DNA from: Osmia lignaria lignaria
Lineage: Eukaryota > Arthropoda > Insecta > Hymenoptera > Megachilidae
Assembly (NCBI RefSeq): GCF_051020975.1
Contig: NW_027478168.1
Coordinates: forward strand, 12,686,001-12,750,000
Reading direction: 5' to 3'
Length of the DNA: 64,000 nt
The notes beneath the pieces are model-generated. The model was not told the origin of the DNA. It made no database searches and saw only the letters and a list, made by a program, of their open reading frames with translations. Made by a program: the position numbers and the translations under genes. This document shows, piece after piece, positions 63,713 to 64,000 of this stretch. Numbering within the stretch: the first letter of the stretch is position 1; every line of letters starts with the position of its first letter.

Positions 63713-64000
63713 TGGATCCATTGAACATTGCCAGTTTACCGATTTCTGATGATCGAATTACAAAGATCGAATTACATAGTTACAGCCCATACGCCAACAC
63801 AACGTTCGGAAACAATGATGAAATACGAATTCCCATTCAACAACAAGATTTGTACACGTTTCATAGTGAGAGTTACCTTTACGTCGAAGGAAAACTCATT
63901 CTCAACGATGACAATGTTGCAGGAACTTCAGTTGGACTAGAAATGAATTGCGCAGCATTTATGTTTGATGAAATTCGATATGCATTAAACGGAGTGGAGA
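63709..64000 (+). CDS. Major capsid protein candidate (N-terminus, runs off window)
   Basis: The ATG at 63709 (or 63712) overlaps the upstream TGA and opens a frame that stays open to the end of the window: 96-97 residues, incomplete. The segment has DEIRIPIQQQDLYTFHSESY followed by YVEGKLIL and FDEIRYALNGVE, a beta-rich pattern I associate with the double jelly-roll major capsid proteins of Polintons in insects. Final proof needs the sequence beyond 64000. Confidence 0.6.
   Translation, partial: MMDPLNIASLPISDDRITKIELHSYSPYANTTFGNNDEIRIPIQQQDLYTFHSESYLYVEGKLILNDDNVAGTSVGLEMNCAAFMFDEIRYALNGVE

Overview
This is a 64 kb piece of an arthropod, most likely insect, nuclear genome; the mix of elements looks hymenopteran or ant-like to me, but that is an impression. 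The evidence is eukaryotic: a 28S rRNA pseudogene, GT-AG introns, Ty1/copia, Ty3/gypsy, BEL/Pao, Helitron, Transib and LINE elements, and a Polinton/Maverick-type capsid gene cluster. I find no intact ordinary host gene. The window is a transposon graveyard in which elements sit inside one another, and many insertions can be fixed to the base by target-site duplications (TSDs).

Layout. 1-1499: the 3' part of a giant LTR-like element (family G, copy 1), inserted in a Helitron helicase fragment (1500-2210). 2285-5270: degenerate tandem repeats and an inverted-repeat pair. 5285-6575: 28S rRNA pseudogene (minus). 6745-7503: solo LTR (family A, minus). 7616-15439: dead Helitron 1 (minus), interrupted by a Transib element (11650-14945, TSD CGGCG), itself interrupted by a 5'-truncated LINE (12104-14330, 17-bp TSD). 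16085-19796: nested fold-back repeats. 19800-23265: LTR-like but poorly classified sequence. 23266-24838: truncated copia. 25462 to about 30640: a second Transib with a recognisable RAG1-type transposase, split by family G copy 2 (26924-29719, TSD GTTG). 32048-37422: Helitron 2 (minus). 38454-47974: a full-length gypsy element with 1216-bp LTRs and TSD CTTC. 49867-50648: a second family A solo LTR, apparently inside an old host exon. 51286-52230: fold-back element. 52265-55876: family G copy 3 (TSD TTTT), carrying another nested LTR (53109-54105, TSD ATAT). 56347-59920: BEL/Pao remnant (minus) without reverse transcriptase. 60262-64000: Polinton-like virion gene cluster (plus) running off the window.

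Most striking signal. The three family G elements carry an iterated RNA-like fold: an outer stem of up to 16 bp enclosing two small hairpins, the second usually a 3-bp stem with an RGYA-type loop. At least six such modules lie in copy 2 and six in copy 3, with two in the visible part of copy 1. Stem sequences differ between modules while pairing is kept. Both ends of the elements are also capped by hairpins that covary. I know of no described LTR feature that matches this.

Nearly all proteins described here are broken by frameshifts, stops or insertions. The gypsy element and the Polinton-like cluster are the least damaged. Coordinates of TSD-bounded elements are exact as read; edges of degenerate repeats are approximate.
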